NCBI GenBank assembly: GCA_947589325.1
Contig: CANQAM010000004.1
Location: 1-64,000 of the forward strand
Reading direction: 5' to 3'
From: an uncultured Bacteroidales bacterium
Lineage (GTDB): Bacteria; Bacteroidota; Bacteroidia; Bacteroidales; UBA11471
Length of the DNA: 64,000 bases
The notes below the pieces were generated by a model, which did no database searches, was not told the origin of the DNA, and worked only from the letters and a program-made list of their open reading frames with translations. Positions 1 through 7,450 of the stretch are shown here, piece by piece. Position 1 is the stretch's first letter. Each line of letters begins with the position of its first letter. The position numbers were made by a program, and so were the translations under genes.

Positions 1-56
1 CGGACGGTGTCCCTGTCGAAGAGTTTTTGCAGTGGAATATCCGCGAACTGTTTTGA
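1..56 (+). CDS. 3' end of an unidentified gene (partial)
   Basis: An open frame enters from the left edge and ends at TGA 54-56. Only about 18 residues are visible, ending in ...QWNIRELF, too few to assign a family. The same frame stays open after this stop through a second 48-codon piece (69-215), so the two could be one gene broken by a nonsense mutation. Confidence 0.35.
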   Translation, partial: DGVPVEEFLQWNIRELF

Positions 57-68
57 CGGCAAAGCCGA

Positions 69-215
69 ATGCCGACCTGTCGCGGCACCGGCCGGAACCG
101 CATTGTGCGATTGCTCGACATCAGTCCCGAAGACGCTCGTACGCTGCTATTTATAGATTCAACGACGTTTGAAACTTATTTTTCTTTTGAAAATGATTCG
201 AAAAAGGTTGTGTAA
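69..215 (+). pseudogene. Short reading frame, possible gene remnant
   Basis: A 48-codon frame from ATG 69 to TAA 213-215. It contains a coherent-looking stretch, RNRIVRLLDISPEDARTLLF, reminiscent of a helical DNA-binding tail, but I cannot assign it to a family. It lies in the same frame as the partial gene ending at 56, separated only by that stop and 12 further nucleotides, so it may be the broken tail of that gene. Its 3' end overlaps a hairpin at 196-232. It could also be chance coding. Confidence 0.25.
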
Positions 216-240
216 GTACAACCTTTTCGAATGTTTTTTT
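196..240 (+). terminator. Hairpin plus T-run, probable terminator
   Basis: Left arm 196-211 (ATTCGAAAAAGGTTGT) pairs with right arm 218-232 with one bulged base, around a 6-nt loop, and is followed by TTTTTTTT within 233-240. This is the form of a rho-independent terminator for the gene piece to the left. It also sits just before a -7-like element at 242-249, so an operator role is possible. Confidence 0.5.
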
Positions 241-241
241 G

Positions 242-249
242 TATATTTG
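242..249 (+). promoter_or_regulatory. Bacteroidota-type -7 element (TATATTTG)
   Basis: TATATTTG at 242-249 is an exact match to the Bacteroidota -7 consensus TAnnTTTG. It lies 25 nt before the ATG of the 32-residue frame at 274. No clear TTTG is visible about 20 nt upstream, so the promoter is only half supported. Confidence 0.35.
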
Positions 250-273
250 CGCTACTGATTGAAAAAGGTCAGT

Positions 274-372
274 ATGACAGCTATACAGAAACTGGTGGAT
301 CAACTGATTTCCAAGAAGTATGTAGAGCGCGGAGAAAAAGATGGAAGTTGGAGAGTCTTCGTAACGCAGTAA
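274..372 (+). pseudogene. 32-residue winged-helix-like fragment
   Basis: ATG 274 to TAA 370-372 encodes 32 residues containing QKLVDQLISKKYVERGEKDG. The pattern of a helix, then K-Y-V-E-R, then a charged turn and a beta strand (WRVFVT) resembles the end of a MarR-type winged helix (recognition helix plus wing). On its own it is too short to be a regulator. It is either a truncated remnant or a chance frame. It follows a -7-like element and precedes tandem hairpins, in a region that otherwise looks like mobile-element scar DNA. Confidence 0.25.
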
Positions 373-392
373 AGACTCCGGAAGTACGCTCG

Positions 393-531
393 ACCACAAA
401 TCTGAACTTATCTGCCATTTTATCGGAGATAAATTCAGTTTTGTGGTTTTGAGTTATGGTAGCGCTGTTTTGCGAACCACAGAACTGTATTTATGTCATA
501 AAAAATCATAGATAAATACAGTTTTGTGGTT
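393..531. repeat. Tandem pair of near-identical palindromes
   Basis: Two palindromes share nearly the same sequence. The first has arms 393-413 and 427-447 with two mismatches in 21. The second has arms 475-494 and 512-531 with one mismatch in 20. Their right arms read AGATAAATTCAGTTTTGTGG and AGATAAATACAGTTTTGTGG, one base apart. Two copies of one palindromic unit in about 140 bp, just upstream of a promoter, suggest a duplicated binding site, a palindromic repeat element or a transposon-end remnant. Confidence 0.7.
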
Positions 532-537
532 TTTATT

Positions 538-569
538 TTTGACTGTTCAATTGCAAATGATTATTTTTG
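538..569 (+). promoter_or_regulatory. Promoter of the AAA ATPase gene
   Basis: TTTG at 538-541 and TATTTTTG at 562-569 are separated by 20 nt, matching the Bacteroidota -33/-7 promoter (TTTG, 19-21 nt, TAnnTTTG). The expected start of transcription is about 10 nt before the ATG at 587, so the leader is very short. The right arm of the second palindrome ends 6 nt before the -33 box, so anything binding it could regulate this promoter. Confidence 0.65.
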
Positions 570-586
570 CGTCAAAATCATGAGAT

Positions 587-2017
587 ATGAGCAAACTTAT
601 CGGACGCGACAAAGAATATGCGGAATTAGAGCGATGTCTGAACTCGGACAGGTCGGAATTGGTTATCGTTCACGGCAGACGACGTATCGGAAAAACATTC
701 CTGATTGAAGAATTTTTCAATCAACAGTTCGATTTCAAATATGTCGGCGCGCATGGCATGACCACCCGACGGCAGTTGAACAACTTTTTGAGAGTACTTA
801 ACGGATATTCGACAAAGCAGTTCGGCAATCTGCACAATTGGGACGAAGCGTTCTATGCCCTTGAAGAGTATTTGTCTACTTTGCCTGCCGATCGCAAAAG
901 AATTGTATTTATAGACGAAATGCCTTGGATGGATTCCGGGAGGTCAATCTTTGTATCTGCCCTTGAAAACTTCTGGAACGGTTGGGCTATGTCGCAGCGG
1001 AACATTATGCTTATCGCTACCGGTTCGGCTACATCGTGGATGAAAGACAAGATTGTCGCCAACAAAGGCGGTCTGCATGCCCGAATAACCTGTAATCTGC
1101 ATCTGGCTCCGTTTACATTGAATGAAACAGAGCGGTATCTTGCCACCAAAGGCATAGAATGGGACCGCTATCAATTAACCCAAACATATATGGTACTTGG
1201 CGGTGTTCCATTTTATTACAGCCTCCTTGACTCTGAATTGAGTTTCACGCAAAATATCGACCGGCTTTTCTTTAATGACGGCGCACTTCTAAAATTGGAG
1301 TTCGACGAATTGTATCATGCTCTTTTCGATAATGCCGATTTGTACACTGCCGTCGTTCAACTGCTCAGCGAACATGAATCCGGACTGACGAGAGGTGATA
1401 TAATCAAATCACTACCCCTGAAAAGCAGCAATATCACCAAGGTCATCAACAATCTTGAACGGTCTGATATGATTGAGAAGTGGCTGCAATATGGCAACAA
1501 GCGTCGCGGAGCGGTTTACAGACTTACCGATTTCTTTTCGCTGTTTTATTTTCGGTTCCTTGCCGATAATCTTTCGCATGACGAGGAGTGGTGGAGCAAC
1601 CATCGCGACTCAGGTCGTGTATTCGATTGGATGGGCAGCAGCTTTGAACTTGTCTGCATGAGGCATCACAAACAGATTAAATCCGCATTGGGAATAAGAG
1701 GTATTGCCACATCATTATCCTCGTGGCAACTCAAACCAAACAAGGAAGAAGGAATTTCCGGCGGGCAGATAGATATGATTATCGAACGCGCCGACCGCAT
1801 TATCCATCTCTGCGAAATGAAATTCAGTGTTGGTGCATACCGCATCAAACCTGAATACGAGCGTCAGTTACGAGAGCGGTCAAGTCTGTTCAAAGAGATG
1901 ACTAAGACGAACAAGACGTTGGTTCACACATTTATAACCACATACGGCGTTGCCAATGTTAAAAGCCACAGCATCGTTCACAGCGAGGTAACGATGGACG
2001 ATCTTTTTAATTCGTGA
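587..2017 (+). CDS. AAA ATPase with C-terminal PD-(D/E)XK-like domain (ATPase_2/DUF234 family)
   Basis: 476 residues. The N-terminus carries Walker A GRRRIGKT at residues 30-37 and Walker B RIVFIDEMPW near residue 105, typical of the ATPase_2 (PF01637) NTPases common in archaea and Bacteroidota. The C-terminal third matches the DUF234 (PF03008) type: a conserved Glu in SFELVC, then QIDMII and LCEMKF, giving the E...D...ExK layout of PD-(D/E)XK nucleases. A winged-helix-like stretch (GLTRGDIIKSLP) lies between them. The family's cellular role is not settled; many members sit near mobile elements, as here beside a recombinase remnant. The start at 587 is supported by the promoter at 538-569. 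The gene is full length and intact. Confidence 0.85.
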   Translation: MSKLIGRDKEYAELERCLNSDRSELVIVHGRRRIGKTFLIEEFFNQQFDFKYVGAHGMTTRRQLNNFLRVLNGYSTKQFGNLHNWDEAFYALEEYLSTLPADRKRIVFIDEMPWMDSGRSIFVSALENFWNGWAMSQRNIMLIATGSATSWMKDKIVANKGGLHARITCNLHLAPFTLNETERYLATKGIEWDRYQLTQTYMVLGGVPFYYSLLDSELSFTQNIDRLFFNDGALLKLEFDELYHALFDNADLYTAVVQLLSEHESGLTRGDIIKSLPLKSSNITKVINNLERSDMIEKWLQYGNKRRGAVYRLTDFFSLFYFRFLADNLSHDEEWWSNHRDSGRVFDWMGSSFELVCMRHHKQIKSALGIRGIATSLSSWQLKPNKEEGISGGQIDMIIERADRIIHLCEMKFSVGAYRIKPEYERQLRERSSLFKEMTKTNKTLVHTFITTYGVANVKSHSIVHSEVTMDDLFNS

Positions 2018-2019
2018 GT

Positions 2020-2202
2020 ATGAGAGTGGCAGATATCGCCATCTGTTTCAAGAACGTGAACTTCCACACCGGCCGGCATACCTTCGCCACGATGCTGCTC
2101 ACGCTCGGCCACACCGGCGTTAAGACCACGCAAATCTACGCCAAAATCATCAACAAGAAGAAAGACGATACCGTCAGTCCGGTGGATAACATATTCGATT
2201 AA
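2020..2202 (+). pseudogene. Tyrosine recombinase (integrase) C-terminal remnant
   Basis: About 60 codons keep the end of a Bacteroidota tyrosine recombinase: VADI..., HTGRHTFAT (HxxR box), LGHTGVKTTQIYAKI (the His and the nucleophile Tyr). The N-terminus with the first catalytic Arg is absent. The segment that normally separates HTFAT from LGHT (about a dozen residues, usually with a pattern like NGVPIETVSKM) is also missing. It is therefore both 5'-truncated and internally deleted and cannot be active. It abuts the stop of the ATPase gene and suggests an old integrated element. Confidence 0.75.
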
Positions 2203-2300
2203 CGCTTAATACCTCCTTCAATCTGCCGGATTTAATTTTTTGAAGCTATCTCTTTTGCTCTTTCCATGTCGTGAATCGGGAAAACTATTTGAAGTTCGTA

Positions 2301-3551
2301 TTATCCGTGAGATTGGAGCTCGCCATCTAATGTATCAAGAGACACACTCAAGTGGTAGATAACGGTTGTGTTGGGCTGCCACGCCGCCGTGATGCCGTCG
2401 GGGAGATCAAAGGTGATAAATGTATCTTCGCCAAAATATACTGTGACTGTCGCTTCATCCGGCGGAATCTGGGGTATCATTAAGAAGAAATCATCCGGGG
2501 CGTTTTCTTGCCAACTTTGATTCTCCGGCCAATACCACTCCTTGCGACTACCAGTACTTTCACTTAGACTACCATTGCTGATAGTCTCCAGCGTAAGGTT
2601 GCCGCTTTCTAGCTCATTCCACTCCCCCGCAATCATATTTCCCGTCCCATCATACGTGACACTATACGTGCCTGTAGTGTACACGTCATTGAATTCGATT
2701 TTGGAAACCTCAACACTACTTACATCTACGTCTGATCGTGCCTCTGTGAAGGTGAGTACAAATCGCACGGCCGTAAGCGTGTGCGTGAATGTGAGCGGCA
2801 CCTCCTCCGGGTAGTTTTCACTCTCATAGGCCTCGGTGGCGGCCACGAGAAACTCCTTTTGGTCATCGGCGAATTCAGGAGTCGTATAGGGGATTTTGAT
2901 TGTCAGATTTTCGCCGGTATTTTGCTCCAACGTCGGGGCGTCGGCCTCGTCGGCATATTCGTCATAGGGCGCATAGGCAAATAAACGCATTTGGAGGTTC
3001 CTCCATGTTCCGGGCCAGTTGCAGGCCTGCCCCTCGGCAGCTTCCCAGTAATCGTCCCCATCTTCATTAGTGATTTGGGTGTTTGTTATATATGTCCACC
3101 AATTACTTTCGCCCTCATCGTAAGCATAGCCCAACACCCCGAATCCGTCCGTGCCGAACGCTTCTGCAAACGATATCATCGTGCCCACGCCCACATCCTC
3201 GTCCCCGACCTTTTGTGCCCCCCGCGTCTGCGGGCCGGCGGTACTAATACGCGGAGGAAGGCCGTCGATGACCGTAACGCTTATGTTCGAAATCGCGCCG
3301 CGCGAGCGTGTCAGCATTTCCGCGCCGCGCGCCGCGCGCGTGTCGGGGCGTTCCGCCGCCGGCGCTGCTGCCGGCGCGGAACCGCCCGATTCCCACGTTT
3401 CGGACAATCCGACATCGAAACGTATCGCCGCGCCCTCCGCCGGCAGTCCGGTCGCCGCCTCGTCGGTGCAAGCGGCCAACACCGACATGCCGGAAAGCGC
3501 ACACCACGCTCCGAGCCGGTATATTTTGCGAAACAGGTTCTTCTTTTTCAT
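2301..3551 (-). CDS. Fimbrillin-like (Mfa-like) surface lipoprotein
   Basis: 416 residues with a lipoprotein signal peptide (VLAAC, Cys28). The mature part matches the Mfa_like_1/fimbrillin pattern: an early IRFDV strand, the RLFAYAPYD motif near residue 190, and the LTFTHTLTAVRF strand after the middle, the hallmark of Bacteroidales fimbrial subunits. The C-terminus (VIYHLSVSLDTL) lacks the Pro-Trp end seen in the upstream fimbrillin, so this may be a tip or accessory subunit rather than the shaft. It is the last gene of the minus-strand fimbrial operon, 97 bp after the previous gene, with a GC-rich stem-loop in the gap. Residues 45-95 are Ala/Arg/Gly-rich and high in GC compared with its neighbours. 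Confidence 0.75.
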   Translation of the reverse strand: MKKKNLFRKIYRLGAWCALSGMSVLAACTDEAATGLPAEGAAIRFDVGLSETWESGGSAPAAAPAAERPDTRAARGAEMLTRSRGAISNISVTVIDGLPPRISTAGPQTRGAQKVGDEDVGVGTMISFAEAFGTDGFGVLGYAYDEGESNWWTYITNTQITNEDGDDYWEAAEGQACNWPGTWRNLQMRLFAYAPYDEYADEADAPTLEQNTGENLTIKIPYTTPEFADDQKEFLVAATEAYESENYPEEVPLTFTHTLTAVRFVLTFTEARSDVDVSSVEVSKIEFNDVYTTGTYSVTYDGTGNMIAGEWNELESGNLTLETISNGSLSESTGSRKEWYWPENQSWQENAPDDFFLMIPQIPPDEATVTVYFGEDTFITFDLPDGITAAWQPNTTVIYHLSVSLDTLDGELQSHG

Positions 3552-3575
3552 CGTTCACGTATTTTTAACTTTGCA

Positions 3576-3605
3576 CCCGCGGCGGGACATTCAACCCGCC
3601 GCGGG
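3576..3605 (-). promoter_or_regulatory. GC-rich intercistronic stem-loop in the fimbrial operon
   Basis: Perfect 11-bp arms CCCGCGGCGGG (3576-3586) and CCCGCCGCGGG (3595-3605) with an 8-nt loop lie between the two fimbrillin genes. In the direction of transcription no T-run follows, so it is more likely an mRNA-stability or partial-readthrough element than a full terminator. It would let the upstream fimbrillin be made in excess of the downstream one. Confidence 0.45.
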
Positions 3606-3648
3606 CAAATTTTCGAGGAATCGACGCCCCTCGGAGCGGCGTTTTTAT

Positions 3649-4716
3649 TTACATATTCACAGACGCATCGTCCTCGACAGTCCAAGGTTGGACCGCAACC
3701 GTGAACTTGATCGGTTGTCCCAGAATGTCCTCTCCCTCTTCAGGATCTCCGGGAGGGATCGTGCCGACGCTGCCGTCCGTGAAATGAAGCGTATAGGTGT
3801 ATTTCGTGTTCGGATCCCACGTGCCGCTGAGGGGCACGGCTGCCCAGGCGTAGGAATCGGGAGTTTCTGTTATAGGATATATTGGTTCTGACCCTTGCTT
3901 AATTTGGATATATGCGGCCAAATACGTACCTTTGCCGCTGTTTGACGCATCTTCTTCGATGTTCCAACCTGTGAGCGTCTGAGGTATAAGCATCCACGTG
4001 CCGTTACCTTCTCCCATGATCGATTTGGCACCGGCCTCCTTCGTCAGAGATACGGAGCTACTGTACGTTTCATCATAGTCCGTCATTTCGCTTCTTTCTG
4101 TCCACGATCCGTATGTGGGATCTACTCCTAAGTTTTCTAAGCCGAATGTGTAGGTTCCAGTGCCGTAGACATTCGCGATTTTAACGCCCTGCACATTAAT
4201 GGTGTATTTGGAACCATCGTAGTCGGCCTGTACCTCGATCTGCGACAACGCATGTTTGAATGACAGCTCCACACCCGTATTCTCGTTCTCTTCTTTGGTG
4301 CCCGTGGCTGCAACCGTGATGAGGTCGTCTTGATCGTCAATATCAGTACTTGGCGTATAGGTAATCGTGCTTTCATCTACTGTTGGTTCAGGAGTTTCTT
4401 TAAGACTAATGGCTACAGGAGCCCAAGCATAGAAAGTCAGCTCTCTGCCGTTCGTCGGCCAGTAGTGCTCGGTCGTGACAGTGGTGTTCCCATCGACTAT
4501 CTCTTCCGTTTCTTGCCTGAAAAATAGACCGCCGTCAGTATAGAACGCCACTGCATTGAACTGCGTGAGATTACTTATCGTAGTTTCCGTAGCCCGTGTT
4601 ACCACTGCTGTGCGGAAATCGATTGGTAAACCTTCGGCGACGACCTCGGTCGTTTCGTCCATCGAGCAGGCGGTGCATGCCGCTGCTGCTGCGAGTAAAA
4701 ATAATGTCTTTTTCAT
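3649..4716 (-). CDS. Fimbrillin family protein (probable fimbrial shaft subunit)
   Basis: 355 residues from ATG 4716, chosen because it begins the signal peptide MKKTLFLLAAAAACTAC with lipobox Cys17; an upstream in-frame ATG at 4770 would add an unlikely 18-residue extension. Mfa-like features: LPIDF strand, FYAWAPV, the VELSFKHALSQIEVQ strand and a C-terminal strand VAVQPWTVEDD, the Pro-Trp end typical of donor-strand fimbrillins. VVTRAT near residue 40 resembles the Arg site where gingipain-type proteases mature Bacteroidales fimbrillins. The gene lies 63 bp downstream of the DUF5119 gene and is probably cotranscribed with it. Confidence 0.8.
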   Translation of the reverse strand: MKKTLFLLAAAAACTACSMDETTEVVAEGLPIDFRTAVVTRATETTISNLTQFNAVAFYTDGGLFFRQETEEIVDGNTTVTTEHYWPTNGRELTFYAWAPVAISLKETPEPTVDESTITYTPSTDIDDQDDLITVAATGTKEENENTGVELSFKHALSQIEVQADYDGSKYTINVQGVKIANVYGTGTYTFGLENLGVDPTYGSWTERSEMTDYDETYSSSVSLTKEAGAKSIMGEGNGTWMLIPQTLTGWNIEEDASNSGKGTYLAAYIQIKQGSEPIYPITETPDSYAWAAVPLSGTWDPNTKYTYTLHFTDGSVGTIPPGDPEEGEDILGQPIKFTVAVQPWTVEDDASVNM

Positions 4717-4779
4717 AATACATAATTTTGTAATGAATAAATAGATGAATAATTGTTTATTTCTTTTCATAAAAGCGAA

Positions 4780-5715
4780 TTACATTTCTATATCTATATA
4801 CACGTCACGCCAACTCTCCACCGTAGGCCGGAATCCGCCGGAGCCCGCCGCCTCCGGCAGCGGCAGCCCGTCGAGCAGAATACGAATGTCGTGCTGATCG
4901 GGGGCGGTATGGATTTGCTCCGTTACGTCATAGGTGTAATACCATTTTCTGCCGTCGGCCAGCAGGGCATAGACGATAAGGGTATGCGCGGTGTGCCCGG
5001 CGGGGCAATGGCCGAAGGTCTGCAACGAACCCGTAAGGGTGGTCGCATCGCTTTTCGTCATTTCGAAAGGAATCGTTACCCGCTCGGCCGAGGCCTTGCC
5101 GGCTCCGACAAGGAAACCGCCCGCCATGCCCGAAAGCGAGGCGCTCAATTCCTGAACATGAGCGAGGTTCTCGGCATGGCGGATTTCCACCGTGCAGCGG
5201 CCCACCGCCGCCGAGGGCGAGAGCGTGAGCCGGTGCTCCTCGGCCGACACATCGACACCCGTCCGGCAGTCGCTCCAAACCATTCGGGGTGGCGCAGCGA
5301 TACGCTCGTTTTCCGCCCCCAGCGCCCTCGGCGCATCGTCGGAACGGAGCCCCAGCGAAGAGAACTCCGGCAGCATCGATGTAGAGACCGTCGTGATTTC
5401 GAACGTTTCCCATTTTTCCGTATTGCGGTATCTGATGCCTTCGGCATCGCTGTTCAGGCACAAGGTATCGTAACGGCCTTCTGTCGTGCGTACGTCTCCG
5501 CCGGCAGGGTTGGTGAATTCATTGCGAATCGACTTGCCGCCGTCCGCCGGAAACAAATAGAGTGACATCGATGCCGGAGAAGCCGTCCGGGCGTGCGACC
5601 AGTCGAAAACGACTTGCAAATGCAGTAGCGAATGCATGTGGTCGTAGCACAACTCCTTATGTTCGCACGAAACGAGGGCAAGCATAGCCGAGAGAGAGAG
5701 GAGCGTTTTTTTCAT
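4780..5715 (-). CDS. DUF5119 fimbrial-locus lipoprotein
   Basis: 311 residues with lipobox ALVSC (Cys17) followed by EHKELCYDH, then VVFDWSHA and LYLFPADGGK, which are signatures of DUF5119 (PF17145). These proteins occur between DUF3575 and fimbrillin genes in Bacteroidales fimbrial loci and are thought to anchor or assemble the fimbria; their exact role is unknown. The start codon overlaps the stop of the upstream DUF3575 gene in ATGA (5715-5712), implying translational coupling. An apparent N-terminal extension of this frame up to 7026 is a shadow of the DUF3575 gene. Confidence 0.8.
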   Translation of the reverse strand: MKKTLLSLSAMLALVSCEHKELCYDHMHSLLHLQVVFDWSHARTASPASMSLYLFPADGGKSIRNEFTNPAGGDVRTTEGRYDTLCLNSDAEGIRYRNTEKWETFEITTVSTSMLPEFSSLGLRSDDAPRALGAENERIAAPPRMVWSDCRTGVDVSAEEHRLTLSPSAAVGRCTVEIRHAENLAHVQELSASLSGMAGGFLVGAGKASAERVTIPFEMTKSDATTLTGSLQTFGHCPAGHTAHTLIVYALLADGRKWYYTYDVTEQIHTAPDQHDIRILLDGLPLPEAAGSGGFRPTVESWRDVYIDIEM

Positions 5716-7040
5716 CGCCTGCCTCCTTTCTTCTTGTTGAAGTTCCCGCGGCCGAGCAGCCATACGAGCGACACTTCGGCTTTCGTGGGACCGAACCAGT
5801 GGCGCTGCCGGGTTTCTTTCCAGACATAATGGCCGTCTTCGGGGTCGTATATTTTGTATTCTCCGCCCCAATAGCCGATGCCTAAGGTGAAATCGAGGTT
5901 CAACCGGCGCGTTATCGGCAGCGAATAGCCGTACTCCACGCCCACGGCGTAGTTCATTTTGTCCCACAGGCTGCCGCCCGGCTTGCCGCCGATATAGCCG
6001 CGGCCGCCCAGCTCGAAATCGTAGGTGAATATCTCGCCGTGAACACCGAGATGGTGCCCCGTAAGCGGCTTTTCCGCTGCAAGGCGCCCGAAATATTTGC
6101 GGACATAGAGCTCGCCGCCGTACAGGCGCCAGTAGAAATGGCTCTTTTCTCGGCTCCACCATGCATACGCCCATGTGCCGCCGACTGTCCACCCGCGCCC
6201 CACGTAAAACTCCGCTCCGATGTTCGGTACGAGCAGCAGGTCGTAGAGCATATTGGTCTTCAGCGACATATAGAATGGCTTTTGTGGCGGAAGCGCCACT
6301 CCGGACGGGCGAACCGTATCGCAGGGTGCGGGCATCTCGCTGAGCGCGGGCATCTTGCGGGGAACGGGCACGACCGGCTCCCGGGGTGTGAGCGCGAGGG
6401 TATCGCTCCCCTCTAAACGGACGAGCGGCTCGGTGCGCTGCACGACCCGGCAGACGACTCGTACATCGGAACTTCTCAATTTCGGGAAAAACTGCTCGCA
6501 CATATACCACCACGCCTGTCCGCCGCACAGCATCTCCAACCGGCGCTTGCGGCCATCGACTATCTTGCCGTCGCGGAGTATCCACTCGGGCGTGTGGTAC
6601 AGAATATCCAACACCTCGTCGCGGTAGGGCATCTGCGAGGCCTCGACCTGCGCGGTCAGGCCCTCCCAATCGATGCCGAGCGAAACGACGCTTACCAACG
6701 AGTCGGGCAGCTCGATCTGCGGGCGGATATGGGCGAGGATATTCTCCGCACGCCGTGCGGAGAGGCGGCGGTTCATCGCCGTATTGCCTTCGGGCGAGGC
6801 GGCCCCCACGAACGTCAGGCGCTCGATGCGGCAGGTCGTGTCGGACTGCAACTCCCACAGCCGTCCGATGAATCGGTCGAGACGGGCGCCGTTTTCGTTC
6901 AGCTCGGGCTCGAAAATCGAGTAGCCATACCGGAAATGCACCTGTAAATCCAACGTATCGGCGAATATATGCTCCTGCCCGTAGCCGGTATAACACCCGC
7001 AGAGCAAAAACAGAAGCAATATCCATTTGTCTATTTTCAT
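5712..7040 (-). CDS. DUF3575 outer-membrane protein with OmpA-like N-terminus
   Basis: 442 residues from ATG 7040, which starts a clean signal peptide (MKIDKWILLLFLLCG). Residues about 35-115 resemble an OmpA-type peptidoglycan-binding domain: a beta strand, the VGAASPEGNTA turn, then NRRLSARRAENI. Residues about 257-430 match DUF3575 (PF12099; MSLKTNMLYDLLLVPNIG, then alternating aromatic strands), a small beta-barrel-like domain. It is the first gene of the fimbrial operon and probably serves as the envelope base. It lies 86 bp from the left inverted repeat of the presumed invertible promoter, which would control it. Confidence 0.8.
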   Translation of the reverse strand: MKIDKWILLLFLLCGCYTGYGQEHIFADTLDLQVHFRYGYSIFEPELNENGARLDRFIGRLWELQSDTTCRIERLTFVGAASPEGNTAMNRRLSARRAENILAHIRPQIELPDSLVSVVSLGIDWEGLTAQVEASQMPYRDEVLDILYHTPEWILRDGKIVDGRKRRLEMLCGGQAWWYMCEQFFPKLRSSDVRVVCRVVQRTEPLVRLEGSDTLALTPREPVVPVPRKMPALSEMPAPCDTVRPSGVALPPQKPFYMSLKTNMLYDLLLVPNIGAEFYVGRGWTVGGTWAYAWWSREKSHFYWRLYGGELYVRKYFGRLAAEKPLTGHHLGVHGEIFTYDFELGGRGYIGGKPGGSLWDKMNYAVGVEYGYSLPITRRLNLDFTLGIGYWGGEYKIYDPEDGHYVWKETRQRHWFGPTKAEVSLVWLLGRGNFNKKKGGRR

Positions 7041-7125
7041 ATACTGTTTTATCTTTCCCACTGTTTTTCTCAACTCAATCTTGTTATGCGAATCCAAGAC
7101 CTCCTTATCGCATGAGTTTGTATTC

Positions 7126-7450
7126 TCTCTCTGTAAGAATGAATACAACGTCGTAACAAATTGATTTTCTTTACAATACGTCAGCACAAACCATCGATTT
7201 GCTCGATTTTTGTGACATTATGTACAACAAACGCCCTGTTGCAGAGTATGAAACCGAATGAAATGAAACGTGCCGGACGGGGAATAACACCGGTTATTCC
7301 TTTTATATACGAATAATACAAGTGTCTATAAATCATTGATTTATAGACACGGGGGGGGGTAATTTTAAGAAATTTTATCTTATTTTGCTTGATAGGTGAA
7401 TTTTATTATTATACTTTTGTGCGTCGTTTGTATTCATTCTTACAGAGAGA
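7126..7450. promoter_or_regulatory. Putative invertible promoter segment (fimbrial phase switch), OFF orientation
   Basis: Perfect 22-bp inverted repeats at 7126-7147 (TCTCTCTGTAAGAATGAATA and two more bases) and 7429-7450 bound a segment of about 325 bp directly upstream of the fimbrial operon. A -7 element TACTTTTG (7412-7419), with CTTG 20 nt upstream at 7388-7391, points rightwards, away from the operon. I find no TAnnTTTG facing left inside the segment. Inverting it would put the promoter at about 7157-7164 facing DUF3575, with a leader of about 110 nt. This is the architecture of known Bacteroidota invertible promoters flipped by tyrosine or serine recombinases. No intact recombinase is in the window, so it would act in trans. 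Confidence 0.75.
7322..7359. repeat. Hairpin followed by a nine-G homopolymer
   Basis: Perfect 12-bp arms GTGTCTATAAAT (7322-7333) and ATTTATAGACAC (7339-7350) enclose a 5-nt loop and are followed immediately by G9 (7351-7359). It lies inside the putative invertible segment. Poly-G tracts slip during replication, so its length may vary between cells. The hairpin could stall recombinase or polymerase or act as an operator. Confidence 0.7.

Noticed and set aside
3566..3573. TAACTTTG on the plus strand, a perfect -7 match
   Set aside because: It points into the antisense of the fimbrillin gene with no plausible product. An antisense RNA is possible but nothing else supports it.
5716..7026. A long minus-strand open frame continuing upstream of the DUF5119 start, giving an apparent 748-residue protein
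   Set aside because: It is Arg/Ala-rich with no recognisable domain and overlaps the DUF3575 gene, which has clear motifs. The DUF5119 protein has its own lipoprotein start at 5715.
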